A stretch of 64,000 bases of DNA from Lysinibacillus sp. FSL K6-0232 (GTDB taxonomy: Bacteria > Bacillota > Bacilli > Bacillales_A > Planococcaceae). The position numbers and the translations under genes were made by a program. Positions 8,252 through 17,534 of the stretch are shown in pieces. Under the pieces are notes generated by a model. That model was given only the letters and a program-made list of their open reading frames with translations. It was not told the origin of the DNA and searched no databases. Numbering within the stretch: position 1 is the first letter of the stretch; each line of letters opens with the position of its first letter. Where the stretch lies: the NCBI RefSeq assembly GCF_038008325.1, contig NZ_JBBOYW010000001.1, positions 2,938,501 to 3,002,500 of the forward strand, read 5' to 3'.

Positions 8252-9433
8252 ATGAGGTACTTAATATCCTTTTGTGGATTACTACTCGTTTTTGCTTTAG
8301 CGCTGTTAGTAAGTAAAAACAAAAAAGAAATAAAATACAAAAATATCGTACTGATGTTAGTGATTCAATTTCTCTTGGCAACTCTACTTCTCAATACAAC
8401 AATTGGCTATGTGCTAATTAAAGCCATTACAAATGTCTTTGACCATTTATTATCATACGCAAATGCGGGCATTTCATTTGTTTTTGGAGGTTTAGCAAAC
8501 CAAGGAGAGTCACCTTTCTTTCTCACTGTCCTATTACCGATTGTCTTTATATCTGCGTTGATCGGGATTTTGCAGCATTTTAAAATTTTGCCGTTCTTTA
8601 TGACATGGGTTGGCTTCTTACTGAGTAAGATTAATGGCATGGGGAAATTGGAATCCTACAATGCTGTTGCCTCTGCAATGGTCGGTCAGTCTGAAGTTTT
8701 TATTACAGTGAAAAAGCAATTAGATAAGCTTAGCCCACAGCGTATGTATACATTATGTGCATCAGCGATGTCAACGGTCTCTATGTCTGTTGTTGGCGCC
8801 TATATGACAATGATTGAGCCAAAATATGTTGTCACAGCTATTGTCTTAAACTTATTTGGTGGATTTATTATTGTTTCCATTATTAATCCATATAAGGTTG
8901 AAGAAAATGAGGATATTTTAACAATTGAGGATGAGCAGAAGCAAGCTTTCTTCCAAATGCTTGGAGAATATATTATGGATGGCTTTAAAGTCGCCATTAT
9001 TGTTGGTGCTATGCTTATCGGTTTTGTCGCCTTAATGGATGGCATTAATTCCTTATTCGATATAGTAATTGGTGTGTCTTTCCAAGAAATATTAGGCTAT
9101 ATCTTTGCACCCATCGCTTTCTTAATGGGTGTGCCATGGGCAGATGCGATTACTGCTGGCGGCATTATGGCAACGAAATTAGTGACAAATGAATTTGTCG
9201 CGATGATTAGCCTTGGAGAGATCACTGATTCCTTGAGTGAGCGTACATTGGGCATTATTTCTGTCTTTCTTGTATCCTTTGCAAACTTTTCATCTATCGG
9301 CATTATCGCTGGAGCCGTAAAGGGCTTGAATGAAAGGCAAGGAAATATCGTTGCTCGCTTTGGCTTAAAATTACTCTACGGCGCAACACTTGTCAGTATC
9401 TTAACAGCTATTGTTGTTGGTTTAATTATTTAA
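8252..9433 (+). CDS. nupC: Concentrative nucleoside transporter NupC
   Basis: 393 aa from the chosen ATG, the normal length for Bacillus NupC. It begins [20 protein letters not shown], and RBS TGGAGG sits 5 nt upstream, so the longer TTG-initiated frame from 8174 is not used. It is a CNT-family Na+/H+-nucleoside symporter with about 10 helices. Conserved blocks include [25 protein letters not shown] and [20 protein letters not shown] C-terminal sequence. It imports pyrimidine or purine nucleosides for salvage. It stands alone, with its own promoter and a strong terminator. Confidence 0.93.
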   Translation: MRYLISFCGLLLVFALALLVSKNKKEIKYKNIVLMLVIQFLLATLLLNTTIGYVLIKAITNVFDHLLSYANAGISFVFGGLANQGESPFFLTVLLPIVFISALIGILQHFKILPFFMTWVGFLLSKINGMGKLESYNAVASAMVGQSEVFITVKKQLDKLSPQRMYTLCASAMSTVSMSVVGAYMTMIEPKYVVTAIVLNLFGGFIIVSIINPYKVEENEDILTIEDEQKQAFFQMLGEYIMDGFKVAIIVGAMLIGFVALMDGINSLFDIVIGVSFQEILGYIFAPIAFLMGVPWADAITAGGIMATKLVTNEFVAMISLGEITDSLSERTLGIISVFLVSFANFSSIGIIAGAVKGLNERQGNIVARFGLKLLYGATLVSILTAIVVGLII

Positions 9434-9453
9434 GTTACATCTCAATACTATAA

Positions 9454-9500
9454 AACATGTCCACCACCTAATTCATGTTGGGTGGTGGACATGTTATTTT
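9454..9500. terminator. Bidirectional terminator between nupC and leuS
   Basis: A perfect 15-bp stem (9454-9468 with 9481-9495), 12-nt loop, T-rich on the plus side and A-rich on the other. It serves both convergent genes. Confidence 0.9.
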
Positions 9501-11917
9501 TATTTCACAACAATATTAACAAGCTTGCCTGGAATCACGATAATTTTTACTAAGTTTTTCCCTGCCATATATTCCTGTACCTTACTATCAGCAAGTGCTA
9601 CTTCTTCGATATCTTCTTTTGAAGCATCCTTCGCAACAACGATTTTCGCACGTACTTTACCCGCTACTTGAACAGCGATTTCCACTTCATCATCTACCAA
9701 TTTCGCCTCATCATATGTTGGCCATTGCTCATACGTAAGCGTTGTTTCATGACCAAGTAGCTGCCATAGCTCCTCTGCAATATGTGGTGCGATTGGTGCT
9801 AGCATTTTCACAAAGCCTTCTGCATAAGCTGTTGGGATAACCTCTGCTTTATAGCAATCATTAATAAATACCATCATTTGTGAAATCGCTGTATTAAAGC
9901 GGATGCCCTCATAATCCTCTGTTACCTTTTTCACTGTTTGGTGATATGATTTTTCAAGTGTTTGATCGTTAGATGCTTGAATTTTTGCTGACAGTGCACC
10001 TGTTTCTTCATTAACAAATAAACGCCAAATACGATCTAAGAAGCGACGTGCTCCATCTAAGCCATTTGTAGACCATGCAACAGATGCCTCTAACGGGCCC
10101 ATAAACATTTCATATAAACGTAATGTATCCGCACCATGTGATGCAATAATCTCATCTGGATTCACAACATTGCCTTTAGATTTAGACATTTTTTCATTGC
10201 CCTCACCAAGAATCATTCCTTGGTTAAATAATTTTTGGAATGGCTCTTTTGTATGAACAACCCCTAAGTCGTATAACACTTTATGCCAGAAGCGTGCATA
10301 TAGTAAATGCAGTACCGCGTGCTCTGCTCCACCAATATAAATATCCACAGGCAGCCAGCGTTTGAGTAGCTCTGGGTCTGCAATGGCTTCTGTGTTTGTT
10401 GGGTCGATATAGCGTAGGAAGTACCAGCTTGAGCCCGCCCATTGTGGCATTGTATTTGTTTCACGGCGTCCTTTTTTACCTGTTTCAGGGTCTACAACAT
10501 TTACCCAATCTGTAATATTCGCTAATGGTGACTCACCTGTACCTGATGGACGAATATTATCTGTTTTTGGCAGCATTAATGGTAATTCTGATTCTGGTAC
10601 TGGCGTTGTTGTGCCATCCTCCCAATGAATCATTGGAATTGGCTCACCCCAATAACGTTGGCGAGAGAATAGCCAGTCGCGTAGACGATAAGAAATTTTC
10701 TTCTCTCCTACGCCTTTGTCCTCTAACCATTCAATTGCCTTTGCAATACCATCTGCTTTGTTTAAGCCATTGAGGAAGTCTGAGTTAATATGTGAACCAT
10801 CACCTGTAAATGCTTCTTGGCTAATATCGCCGCCCTCAAGCACAGGAATAATCTCTAAGCCAAATGCTGTCGCAAACTCATAGTCGCGCTCATCATGTGC
10901 AGGAACCGCCATAATCGCACCTGTACCATAAGACACTAATACATAGTCAGCGATCCAAATCGGCACTTTTTTGCCATTAATCGGATTGATGGCATAAGCA
11001 CCTGTAAATACGCCTGTTTTCTCTTTTGCTAAATCTGTACGCTCTAAATCTGATTTCATTTTGACATTTTCTAAATAAGCCTCAACCGCTTGACGTTGCT
11101 CAGCCGTTGTAATTTGCTCTACCAATTTATGTTCAGGTGCAAGCACACAATATGTAGCGCCGAATAATGTATCAGGACGAGTTGTAAATACTGTAAAGCT
11201 GTCATCTGTGCCATCAATAGTAAATGTTACTTCTGCCCCTTCTGAACGGCCAATCCAGTTGCGCTGCATATCTTTAATAGACTCTGGCCAATCAACATCC
11301 TCTAAGTCATCGATTAAACGATCCGCATAAGCTGTAATTTTTAACATCCATTGCTTCATTGGTCGACGCTCTACTGGATGCCCACCACGCTCTGATTTTC
11401 CATCGATAACTTCCTCATTTGCTAATACTGTACCAAGTGCTGGACACCAGTTAACAGCTACTTCATCAATATAGGCTAAGCCTTTTTTATAAAGCTGAAT
11501 AAAAATCCATTGCGTCCATTTATAATAGCTAGGGTCCGTTGTATTAATTTCACGATCCCAGTCATAGCTAAAGCCTAGCTCTTGAATTTGGCGCTTAAAT
11601 GTTGCAATATTTTTTGCTGTAAATTCTGCTGGATCATTGCCTGTATCAAGCGCATATTGCTCAGCTGGTAAGCCAAATGCATCCCACCCCATTGGATGTA
11701 ATACATTATAGCCCTGCATACGTTTAAAGCGAGAAAGAATATCTGTTGCCGTATAGCCTTCTGGATGTCCTACATGTAGACCTGCACCTGATGGATATGG
11801 AAACATATCTAATGCATAAAATTTAGGCTTCTCAACATCATTCTCCGTTTTAAATGTGTTGTGGTCAGCCCAATATTTTTGCCATTTTCTCTCAATTTTT
11901 TGGTGATTAAAACTCAT
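9500..11917 (-). CDS. leuS: Leucyl-tRNA synthetase
   Basis: An 805-aa class I synthetase that charges tRNA-Leu. HIGH motif is HVGH (residues 48-51) in [16 protein letters not shown]. The KMSKS loop is EKMSKSKGN near residue 575. The CP1 editing domain carries [19 protein letters not shown] (about 235-255) with threonine-rich editing pocket, and the anticodon-binding and C-terminal domains are intact. Length is normal for bacterial LeuRS. RBS AAGGAGG lies just before ATG. Expression is controlled by an upstream T-box leader. Confidence 0.98.
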   Translation of the reverse strand: MSFNHQKIERKWQKYWADHNTFKTENDVEKPKFYALDMFPYPSGAGLHVGHPEGYTATDILSRFKRMQGYNVLHPMGWDAFGLPAEQYALDTGNDPAEFTAKNIATFKRQIQELGFSYDWDREINTTDPSYYKWTQWIFIQLYKKGLAYIDEVAVNWCPALGTVLANEEVIDGKSERGGHPVERRPMKQWMLKITAYADRLIDDLEDVDWPESIKDMQRNWIGRSEGAEVTFTIDGTDDSFTVFTTRPDTLFGATYCVLAPEHKLVEQITTAEQRQAVEAYLENVKMKSDLERTDLAKEKTGVFTGAYAINPINGKKVPIWIADYVLVSYGTGAIMAVPAHDERDYEFATAFGLEIIPVLEGGDISQEAFTGDGSHINSDFLNGLNKADGIAKAIEWLEDKGVGEKKISYRLRDWLFSRQRYWGEPIPMIHWEDGTTTPVPESELPLMLPKTDNIRPSGTGESPLANITDWVNVVDPETGKKGRRETNTMPQWAGSSWYFLRYIDPTNTEAIADPELLKRWLPVDIYIGGAEHAVLHLLYARFWHKVLYDLGVVHTKEPFQKLFNQGMILGEGNEKMSKSKGNVVNPDEIIASHGADTLRLYEMFMGPLEASVAWSTNGLDGARRFLDRIWRLFVNEETGALSAKIQASNDQTLEKSYHQTVKKVTEDYEGIRFNTAISQMMVFINDCYKAEVIPTAYAEGFVKMLAPIAPHIAEELWQLLGHETTLTYEQWPTYDEAKLVDDEVEIAVQVAGKVRAKIVVAKDASKEDIEEVALADSKVQEYMAGKNLVKIIVIPGKLVNIVVK

Positions 11918-11969
11918 TCTTTTTCCTCCTTAACATACGGTTCATCATTAGAATTGACAAAATATTTAA

Positions 11970-12216
11970 AAAATAAAAAAACTCGCCCCTTTCTTATATA
12001 AAAGGGACGAGAGAACTGCACTCCCGCGGTACCACCCAAATTAGTGATTACACTCGGCTCAAACTTCTTTAACGCAGAAGAAAACGGCACATGTTTTCAC
12101 ATGGGCAGACTCAGAAGGCGAGTTCAATTTGCTTTCCTACTAGCTTTCACCAACCGCTAGCTCTCTAAAAAGAACAACAAACCTACTATTCCTCATCACT
12201 GTCTTTACATCATATT
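11970..12216 (-). promoter_or_regulatory. T-box leader (leucine) of leuS
   Basis: On the minus strand the leader contains the conserved T-box core GGGTGGTACCGCG (12037-12025), the antiterminator bulge that pairs with uncharged tRNA CCA. It is followed by a terminator hairpin (CTCGTCCCTT with AAGGGGCGAG, about 12011-11982) and a T run. Upstream are the GATGAGGAATAGTA-like and GGTTGGTGAAAGC stem I elements, and a specifier region CTCGCCTTCTGAG (about 12121-12109) that offers Leu codons CTC/CTT. Leucine starvation should raise leuS read-through. Confidence 0.93.
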
Positions 12217-12222
12217 GCATTT

Positions 12223-12251
12223 ATTCTAATAGAAAGTATAAAAAAGCACAA
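12223..12251 (-). promoter_or_regulatory. Candidate promoter of the leuS T-box transcript
   Basis: On the minus strand TTGTGC (12251-12246), 17-bp spacer, TAGAAT (12228-12223), directly before the T-box leader. The -10 is good; the -35 is weak. Confidence 0.45.
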
Positions 12252-12273
12252 GCCTTTGTTGATTAGCTACCTG

Positions 12274-14016
12274 CTACTGTGCAGTAATTGCTTCTTTTTC
12301 TGTCGTTTTTGATAAATCAGCGCACTCACGAAACGCAAAATGTTGGCAACCTTTACATTGCTGTCTATCCAAATATGTTAAAGCTTTTGTAATCACTTCA
12401 CCTGTATGTTGATAAAAATGCTGCGCTCCAATTTTATCATAAATACCTGTACGCAGCAGAGCTAGCTGTAATTCTTCTTGCACACCTGTTACAAAAATCG
12501 TACCACCCTGTGCTATAAAGTTATCAACAATATTACTTAAATATGCTTCGCCAGTGGAATCCATAAAGGGCACTTTCCCCATGCGTAAAATTAATACTTT
12601 CGATTGTTGCTGAAGGGAGCTTTTAATGGTTTCTTCAAACATTTGTGCTGCTCCAAAGAACAATGGTCCCTCAATCGTGTATATTTTAATTTGTGGACAA
12701 TCGTGCTGCTGGTGGACAACATGTGGGCGTACCTTTGCGCTTTTGTCCGTATGATCTGGCAGCACCTTTGTCACAACAAGCTTTTCACTCATGCGCTTAG
12801 CAAATAGTAGTACAGCTAAAACAAGTCCTACCTCGACGGCTAATGTAAGGCTTGTAAACACTGTTAATAAAAATGTAATCAGTAGAACAAGCGAATCTCC
12901 TGACTTTAATTTTACAATATGGGCAAAGTGATGACGTTCGCTCATATTCCAAGCGACAATCATCAATACAGGCGCCATGCTTGCCAGTGGGATATGAGAG
13001 GCATATGGTGCTAAAACAAGTAATGTGACTAGCACAAAAACACCATGAATAATGCCTGACATTGGTGAAGCTGCACCTGTTTTAATATTTGTCGCTGTAC
13101 GTGCAATTGCACCAGTTGCTGGAATTCCCCCAAACAATGGTGTCACAATATTAGCAATTCCTTGTCCAACTAACTCACGATTACTATTATGCTTACTATT
13201 TGTCATCCCATCCGCTACAACCGCAGATAATAGCGATTCAATACCGCCAAGCATTGCAATGACAAATGCAGGTCCAATTAGCTGCTGTACTCGCTCCCAC
13301 GTAATATGTGGTAGAGCAAAGCTAGGCAATGTATTGGGAATTTGACCATATGCCGTTGCAATCGTCGCTACCTGCCCTGAGAATAAGACTGTTGCTACAA
13401 GTGTTGACACAATAATCCCTGCTAATGCACCGGGAAGCTTTGGGAAAAATTTCGGTGTAATAAGAATGGTTAGTAAACAAATAGTAGCCGTTATAATGCT
13501 ATATATATTGGTAGTGCCAATATGCTTGATAATCTCTTGAATATTATTTAGCAAATACTCATGCCGTGTAATATTACTTAATCCTAAAAAGTTTGCAATT
13601 TGCCCTGCAAAAATAATAACAGCTATACCTGCTGTAAAACCAACCGTTACAGGCCGAGGAATAAATTTAATTAAGGTTCCTAGCTTAAAAATACCCATTA
13701 AGCACAGCAAAATTCCTGCCATTAACCCAGCAAGCAATAAATCTTCATAGCCATAGGTAAGAACAATGCCTAATAAAATCGGTACAAATGCCCCTGTTGG
13801 CCCACCAATTTGATATTTGGAACCACCAAACAGCGAAATAAGAATACCTGCAATACAAGCAGTATAAATACCATATTCAGGCTTCACACCTGATGCGATG
13901 GCAAAAGACATCGCAAGTGGAATAGCGACAATACCGACAATAATTCCTGATAACAAGTCCTTCTTTACATGATGAATGGAATACCCTTCAAAGCGCCCTG
14001 TAAACAGTGACTTCAT
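12274..14016 (-). CDS. SulP-family anion permease with STAS domain
   Basis: About 580 aa from ATG 14016, which has GAAGGGAAGAG upstream; the longer frame to 14052 lacks an RBS. Helices fill residues about 20-420, with SulP signatures VAIPLAMSFAIASGVKPEYGI and GGIPATGAIARTATNI. The STAS domain covers about 435-545 and includes the DSTG motif in KVPFMDSTGEAYL. The family moves sulfate, bicarbonate or other anions. The last 40 residues add a CKGC-x6-C cluster, an unusual tail. It is preceded by an ArsR-type gene 57 bp upstream in the same direction, so expression is probably repressor-controlled. Substrate unknown. Confidence 0.85.
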   Translation of the reverse strand: MKSLFTGRFEGYSIHHVKKDLLSGIIVGIVAIPLAMSFAIASGVKPEYGIYTACIAGILISLFGGSKYQIGGPTGAFVPILLGIVLTYGYEDLLLAGLMAGILLCLMGIFKLGTLIKFIPRPVTVGFTAGIAVIIFAGQIANFLGLSNITRHEYLLNNIQEIIKHIGTTNIYSIITATICLLTILITPKFFPKLPGALAGIIVSTLVATVLFSGQVATIATAYGQIPNTLPSFALPHITWERVQQLIGPAFVIAMLGGIESLLSAVVADGMTNSKHNSNRELVGQGIANIVTPLFGGIPATGAIARTATNIKTGAASPMSGIIHGVFVLVTLLVLAPYASHIPLASMAPVLMIVAWNMSERHHFAHIVKLKSGDSLVLLITFLLTVFTSLTLAVEVGLVLAVLLFAKRMSEKLVVTKVLPDHTDKSAKVRPHVVHQQHDCPQIKIYTIEGPLFFGAAQMFEETIKSSLQQQSKVLILRMGKVPFMDSTGEAYLSNIVDNFIAQGGTIFVTGVQEELQLALLRTGIYDKIGAQHFYQHTGEVITKALTYLDRQQCKGCQHFAFRECADLSKTTEKEAITAQ

Positions 14017-14072
14017 ATATAACTCTTCCCTTCGACATAATAAGCAAAGCATCGTTTTTTCATATAAACGGT

Positions 14073-14420
14073 TTACATATTTTCCTCATCACTATCATTA
14101 CTTGTCATTTCTTCTAATCTTGTAATGGTATTAATTAAATGGTTATTAAAAATATCCTTTGCTACGCCAAGTAGTTCACCGATCATGGGGTCACTTAAAG
14201 AATAGTAAACTTTTTTACCTTCTTTGACGCCATAAACAATATTTTTTGCACGCAAGACACTTAGTTGCTGAGATACAGCAGAGCCTTCCTTTTCCAAACA
14301 ATCTTGAATTTCATTGACACTTTTTTGACCATCTACAAGCAGCTCTAATATTCTTATTCGTAATGGATGTGCTAGTGCCTTAAAAAAATCTGCCTTAAAC
14401 TGTTGTAAGCCCTCTTCCAC
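14073..14420 (-). CDS. ArsR-family transcriptional repressor
   Basis: A 115-aa winged-helix repressor. The HTH reads FKALAHPLRIRILELLVDGQKSVNEIQ then GSAVSQQLSVLRAKNIV, standard ArsR/SmtB. A GTG at 14420 is chosen because GGAGG lies 7 nt away; a TTG one codon earlier is also possible. There is one Cys (in QDCLEKEG) and no CxC metal motif in helix 3, so classical arsenic or cadmium sensing via that motif is unlikely. The gene precedes SulP, and a strong dyad overlaps its start of transcription. Confidence 0.88.
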   Translation of the reverse strand: MEEGLQQFKADFFKALAHPLRIRILELLVDGQKSVNEIQDCLEKEGSAVSQQLSVLRAKNIVYGVKEGKKVYYSLSDPMIGELLGVAKDIFNNHLINTITRLEEMTSNDSDEENM

Positions 14421-14440
14421 CAAAACCCCTCCATATAACT

Positions 14441-14464
14441 ACATATTCAAACATTTGAATATGT
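14441..14464. promoter_or_regulatory. ArsR operator dyad
   Basis: Perfect inverted repeat ACATATTCAAA-CA-TTTGAATATGT with 11-bp arms and 2-bp spacer. This resembles the 12-2-12 ATATTCAAA-type sites of ArsR/SmtB repressors. It covers the predicted transcription start of the arsR-sulP transcript, fitting autorepression. Confidence 0.8.
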
Positions 14465-14467
14465 ATG

Positions 14468-14496
14468 ATTGTACACTCGTTCCCATTTATTTTCAA
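14468..14496 (-). promoter_or_regulatory. Promoter of arsR-sulP
   Basis: On the minus strand TTGAAA (14496-14491), 17-bp spacer, TACAAT (14473-14468). The operator begins 4 bp downstream of the -10. Confidence 0.65.
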
Positions 14497-14504
14497 TAAT
14501 AAAA

Positions 14505-14545
14505 AATAAGCAAAAAATGCGCATTTAAACGCTATTTTTTGCTTA
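14505..14545 (-). terminator. Terminator of the MFS gene
   Basis: Stem 14508-14521 with 14530-14544, T-rich on the minus-strand 3' side. It lies directly after the MFS stop at 14551 on the minus strand. Confidence 0.75.
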
Positions 14546-14550
14546 CTTTA

Positions 14551-15729
14551 TTAATCTGTTATTATTTTTTCCTTTTTTAAAGGGTAATCATAAATAAGAC
14601 ACGGAATAATGGCAAATAACACAATGACTACTAATGTTAAAACAAGTGGAATCATACCAAATTGGTCTACCATAATACCACCAAATAACGGTCCAATCAT
14701 GCGACCTACCGTTGTCGCACTATTTATAATTCCTTGATAGAAGCCTTGCCGTCCCTTTGGTGCAAGCTGATTGGCAATTGTGGGCAATGCTGGTGTATAA
14801 AACATTTCGCCAAATGTTAATACAACCATAGCTGCACCAAACATTTTAAAATCATTGGCAAAGGCAATAATGCCAAAGGATACAGCAATAAGAGTTATAC
14901 CAAATACAAGCTGACGCTTTATATGATGCTCCCAACGCTTTACAAGTGGTGCAATAAGCGGTTGCCCTATAACAATTAACAGCCCATTAATCGTCCATAG
15001 TAAGCTATATTGCTTTAAACCTAACCCTAAATCCTGTGTATAGGATGAAATCGTGGCACTCCATTGCGAATAAGCTAGCCAGCATAAAACAGAGGATGCA
15101 CTAATAATTAATAACGCATAGAACGGTGCTTTATTAATTATTCGTTTACTTTCACTCACAACATTTTTAGGGGCAATACTGCCTGCCTCTAAACGTTTAA
15201 ATGTCATTAGTGCAATAGCAAAGAATAATATATACATCGCTAAATTCACTTTAAAAACATAGTCAAATTGATAATCCGCCACAATTCCTGCCAATGCAGG
15301 CCCTACTGCAACCCCAACATTTTGAGCCAAGTAGATAGCATTAAATGCCTTACGCCCTCCTTCTGGCCATGCAGTACCTGCTAATGCAAACATTGCTGGG
15401 AATACAATGCCTCCGCTAAAGCCAAGTATTGTTAAAAACCATATATAATGTGGCCAACCGTGCCAAATTGTTAAGCCAATTAAAGAGGCAATTGTTAAAA
15501 GTATGCCAAGCATAATAGATTTATAGCCGCCAATTCTATCAAATAAATAGCCACCTAATAGATTGCCCAATACACCAGCAGCCGAATTTAGCATTAAAAT
15601 AAAGCCTGCCATTGCAAGGGATTTCCCTAAATAATCGTGTATATAAATGGCATTTAAAGGCCATAAAAATGAGTTGCCCGTTGTGTTCACAAGCATTCCA
15701 ATTATTAAAAACCAAACACTCTTTGGCAT
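14551..15729 (-). CDS. MFS transporter
   Basis: A 392-aa protein with 12 predicted helices. Motif A is GGYLFDRIGGYKSIMLG after helix 2, and the central cytoplasmic loop contains KRLEAGSIAPKNVVSESKR. The C-terminal half has GEMFYTPALPTIANQLAPKGRQGFYQG, often seen in MdtH/YttB-like efflux permeases. Neighbouring ytqA supports the local order of B. subtilis, where an MFS gene (yttB) lies nearby. Substrate cannot be told. Monocistronic, with its own terminator. Confidence 0.78.
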   Translation of the reverse strand: MPKSVWFLIIGMLVNTTGNSFLWPLNAIYIHDYLGKSLAMAGFILMLNSAAGVLGNLLGGYLFDRIGGYKSIMLGILLTIASLIGLTIWHGWPHYIWFLTILGFSGGIVFPAMFALAGTAWPEGGRKAFNAIYLAQNVGVAVGPALAGIVADYQFDYVFKVNLAMYILFFAIALMTFKRLEAGSIAPKNVVSESKRIINKAPFYALLIISASSVLCWLAYSQWSATISSYTQDLGLGLKQYSLLWTINGLLIVIGQPLIAPLVKRWEHHIKRQLVFGITLIAVSFGIIAFANDFKMFGAAMVVLTFGEMFYTPALPTIANQLAPKGRQGFYQGIINSATTVGRMIGPLFGGIMVDQFGMIPLVLTLVVIVLFAIIPCLIYDYPLKKEKIITD

Positions 15730-15910
15730 AAAATGACCTCCATTATTTCGCTTCTCTAAATAGTTAGTTTATGCTGAAATAGTTAAAAGTACAAGAAAAA
15801 TAAATTTGCCTTTTTTACAAGCATTTAATAGAAGTCTTTAGTATTGTAACCTTTCCTCATGACGGAACGACAAGCACATGATAGAATAAAGCACTAGAGG
15901 AGTGAGCTAC

Positions 15911-16867
15911 ATGACAGAAATCAATTTTCCTTTTCCTTCTGAGGGGAAAAGATACTATACATGGAATCGTTACTTGCGCGACCAATTTGGTCACAAAGTA
16001 TTTAAAGTTGCATTAGATGCAGGCTTTGATTGTCCAAATCGTGACGGCACAGTTGCTTTTGGTGGTTGTACATTTTGCAGTGCAGCAGGCTCTGGTGATT
16101 TTGCAGGCAACAAAGTTGATCCAATTGATGTGCAATTTGCTGAAATTCGAGATAAAATGCATCAGAAATGGAAGGACGGCAAATATATGGCGTACTTTCA
16201 AGCCTATACAAATACACATGCCCCGCTACCTGTGTTAAAGGAGAAATTTGAGGCGGCTTTAGCACAAGAGGGTGTTGTTGGATTGTCCATTGCTACTCGT
16301 CCTGACTGTTTACCTGATGATGTTGTTGAATATTTAGCGGAATTAAACGAGCGCACATATTTATGGATTGAGCTTGGTCTTCAAACAGTCCATGAAAAAA
16401 CAGCGAACCTTATTAATCGTGCACATGATTATGCAACCTATGTAGAAGGTGTTGACAAGCTGCGGAAGCATGGGATTCGTGTTTGCTCCCATATTATTAA
16501 TGGTCTGCCTCTTGAAGATTATGACATGATGATGGAAACAGCGCGAGCAGTAGCTAAGCTAGATGTTCAAGGCATTAAAATCCATTTACTGCATTTATTA
16601 AAAGGCACACCAATGGTGAAACAATATGAAAAAGGCATGCTAGAATTTTTAGATCAGGATGTTTATACAAAGCTTGTAGCTGATCAATTAGAAATCCTGC
16701 CGCCTGATATGGTGATTCACCGTATTACAGGAGATGGACCGATTGATTTGATGATTGGACCGATGTGGAGCGTTAATAAGTGGGAAGTATTAAATGGCAT
16801 TGATGCCGAGCTGGAACGCCGTGGTAGTTTTCAAGGAAAATTTTACAAAGCTGAGGTTGTGAAATGA
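15911..16867 (+). CDS. ytqA: Radical SAM protein YtqA (TIGR01212 family)
   Basis: 318 aa from ATG 15911, chosen over GTG 15902 because AGAGGAG needs that spacing. Cysteines at about 41, 53 and 56 (DCPNRDGT...GGCTFC) bind the 4Fe-4S cluster of radical SAM enzymes; this family uses the longer C-x11-C-x2-C spacing. SAM-fold landmarks include GLSIATRPDCLPDDVVEYL and WIELGLQTVHEKT. It overlaps ytqB by 4 bp. Role is not established here; the conserved pairing with a putative rRNA/tRNA methylase suggests RNA modification. Confidence 0.9.
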   Translation: MTEINFPFPSEGKRYYTWNRYLRDQFGHKVFKVALDAGFDCPNRDGTVAFGGCTFCSAAGSGDFAGNKVDPIDVQFAEIRDKMHQKWKDGKYMAYFQAYTNTHAPLPVLKEKFEAALAQEGVVGLSIATRPDCLPDDVVEYLAELNERTYLWIELGLQTVHEKTANLINRAHDYATYVEGVDKLRKHGIRVCSHIINGLPLEDYDMMMETARAVAKLDVQGIKIHLLHLLKGTPMVKQYEKGMLEFLDQDVYTKLVADQLEILPPDMVIHRITGDGPIDLMIGPMWSVNKWEVLNGIDAELERRGSFQGKFYKAEVVK

Positions 16868-17454
16868 AATTACAACGTGTTTTACAATATGCACAGCAGC
16901 TATTAATAGATAGTGTACAGGAGGGTGATACAGTTGTAGATGCCACTGCTGGCAATGGACATGATACACTGTTTTTAGCACAGCTTGTCGGAGATCATGG
17001 ACAAGTTTATGCCTTCGATATTCAAAAGGAGGCAGTTGATACAACACTTCATCGCCTTTTAGACCACGGGTTAGAGCACCGTGCGCTTGTACTCAATAAA
17101 GGGCATGAGGAAGTCGCCAATTTTGTTCATAAGCCTATAGCTGCTGCTATTTTTAACCTTGGCTACTTGCCTGGTAGCAATCATCATATTATTACAAAGC
17201 CAACAACAACTATTCAAGCACTGCAAGATTTACTCAAGCTCTTAAAGGTTGGGGGCTTAATTGTACTTGTCATTTATCATGGGCATCCTGGTGGTAAAGA
17301 GGAACGAGATATGGTGATAGACTATGTTCGCCAGCTTCCACAAAAATATATTCATGTTTTAAAATATGAGTTTCTGAATCAGCAAAATGACCCACCATTT
17401 GTCATTGCTTTAGAAAAAATGAAAGATTATCCTATGCCTGAAATCGCTCAATGA
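16864..17454 (+). CDS. ytqB: SAM-dependent methyltransferase YtqB (rRNA_methylase family)
   Basis: A 196-aa class I methyltransferase with the SAM-binding motif VVDATAGNGHDTLFLA (about 22-37), acidic end of strand 2 (VYAFDIQKEA) and motif IV region AAIFNLGYLPG. Family members (TrmM-type) have been linked to tRNA mnm5s2U methylation in Bacillus and Staphylococcus; that link is recollection. It is translationally coupled to ytqA (ATGA overlap) and ends in a terminator that includes its last codons. Confidence 0.9.
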   Translation: MKLQRVLQYAQQLLIDSVQEGDTVVDATAGNGHDTLFLAQLVGDHGQVYAFDIQKEAVDTTLHRLLDHGLEHRALVLNKGHEEVANFVHKPIAAAIFNLGYLPGSNHHIITKPTTTIQALQDLLKLLKVGGLIVLVIYHGHPGGKEERDMVIDYVRQLPQKYIHVLKYEFLNQQNDPPFVIALEKMKDYPMPEIAQ

Positions 17455-17470
17455 TTTCAGGCTTTTATTT
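17435..17470 (+). terminator. Terminator of ytqAB
   Basis: A 10-bp stem (17435-17444 with 17453-17462) followed by TTTTATTTT. It overlaps the stop codon of ytqB. Confidence 0.8.
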
Positions 17471-17480
17471 TAGTAAATGC

Positions 17481-17525
17481 TATAAAAAAGCTATCTATTA
17501 GCATTGTAAACTAATAGATAGCTTT
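17481..17525 (-). terminator. Terminator of the alanine symporter gene
   Basis: A 15-bp perfect stem (17487-17501 with 17511-17525) with a T run on the minus strand. Confidence 0.85.
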
Positions 17526-17534
17526 GTAGATTAA

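Noticed and set aside
10525..10773. Plus-strand frames inside leuS (and the many similar ones inside metK, pckA, nadB)
   Set aside because: Shadows of strongly supported genes; no RBS, no family resemblance.
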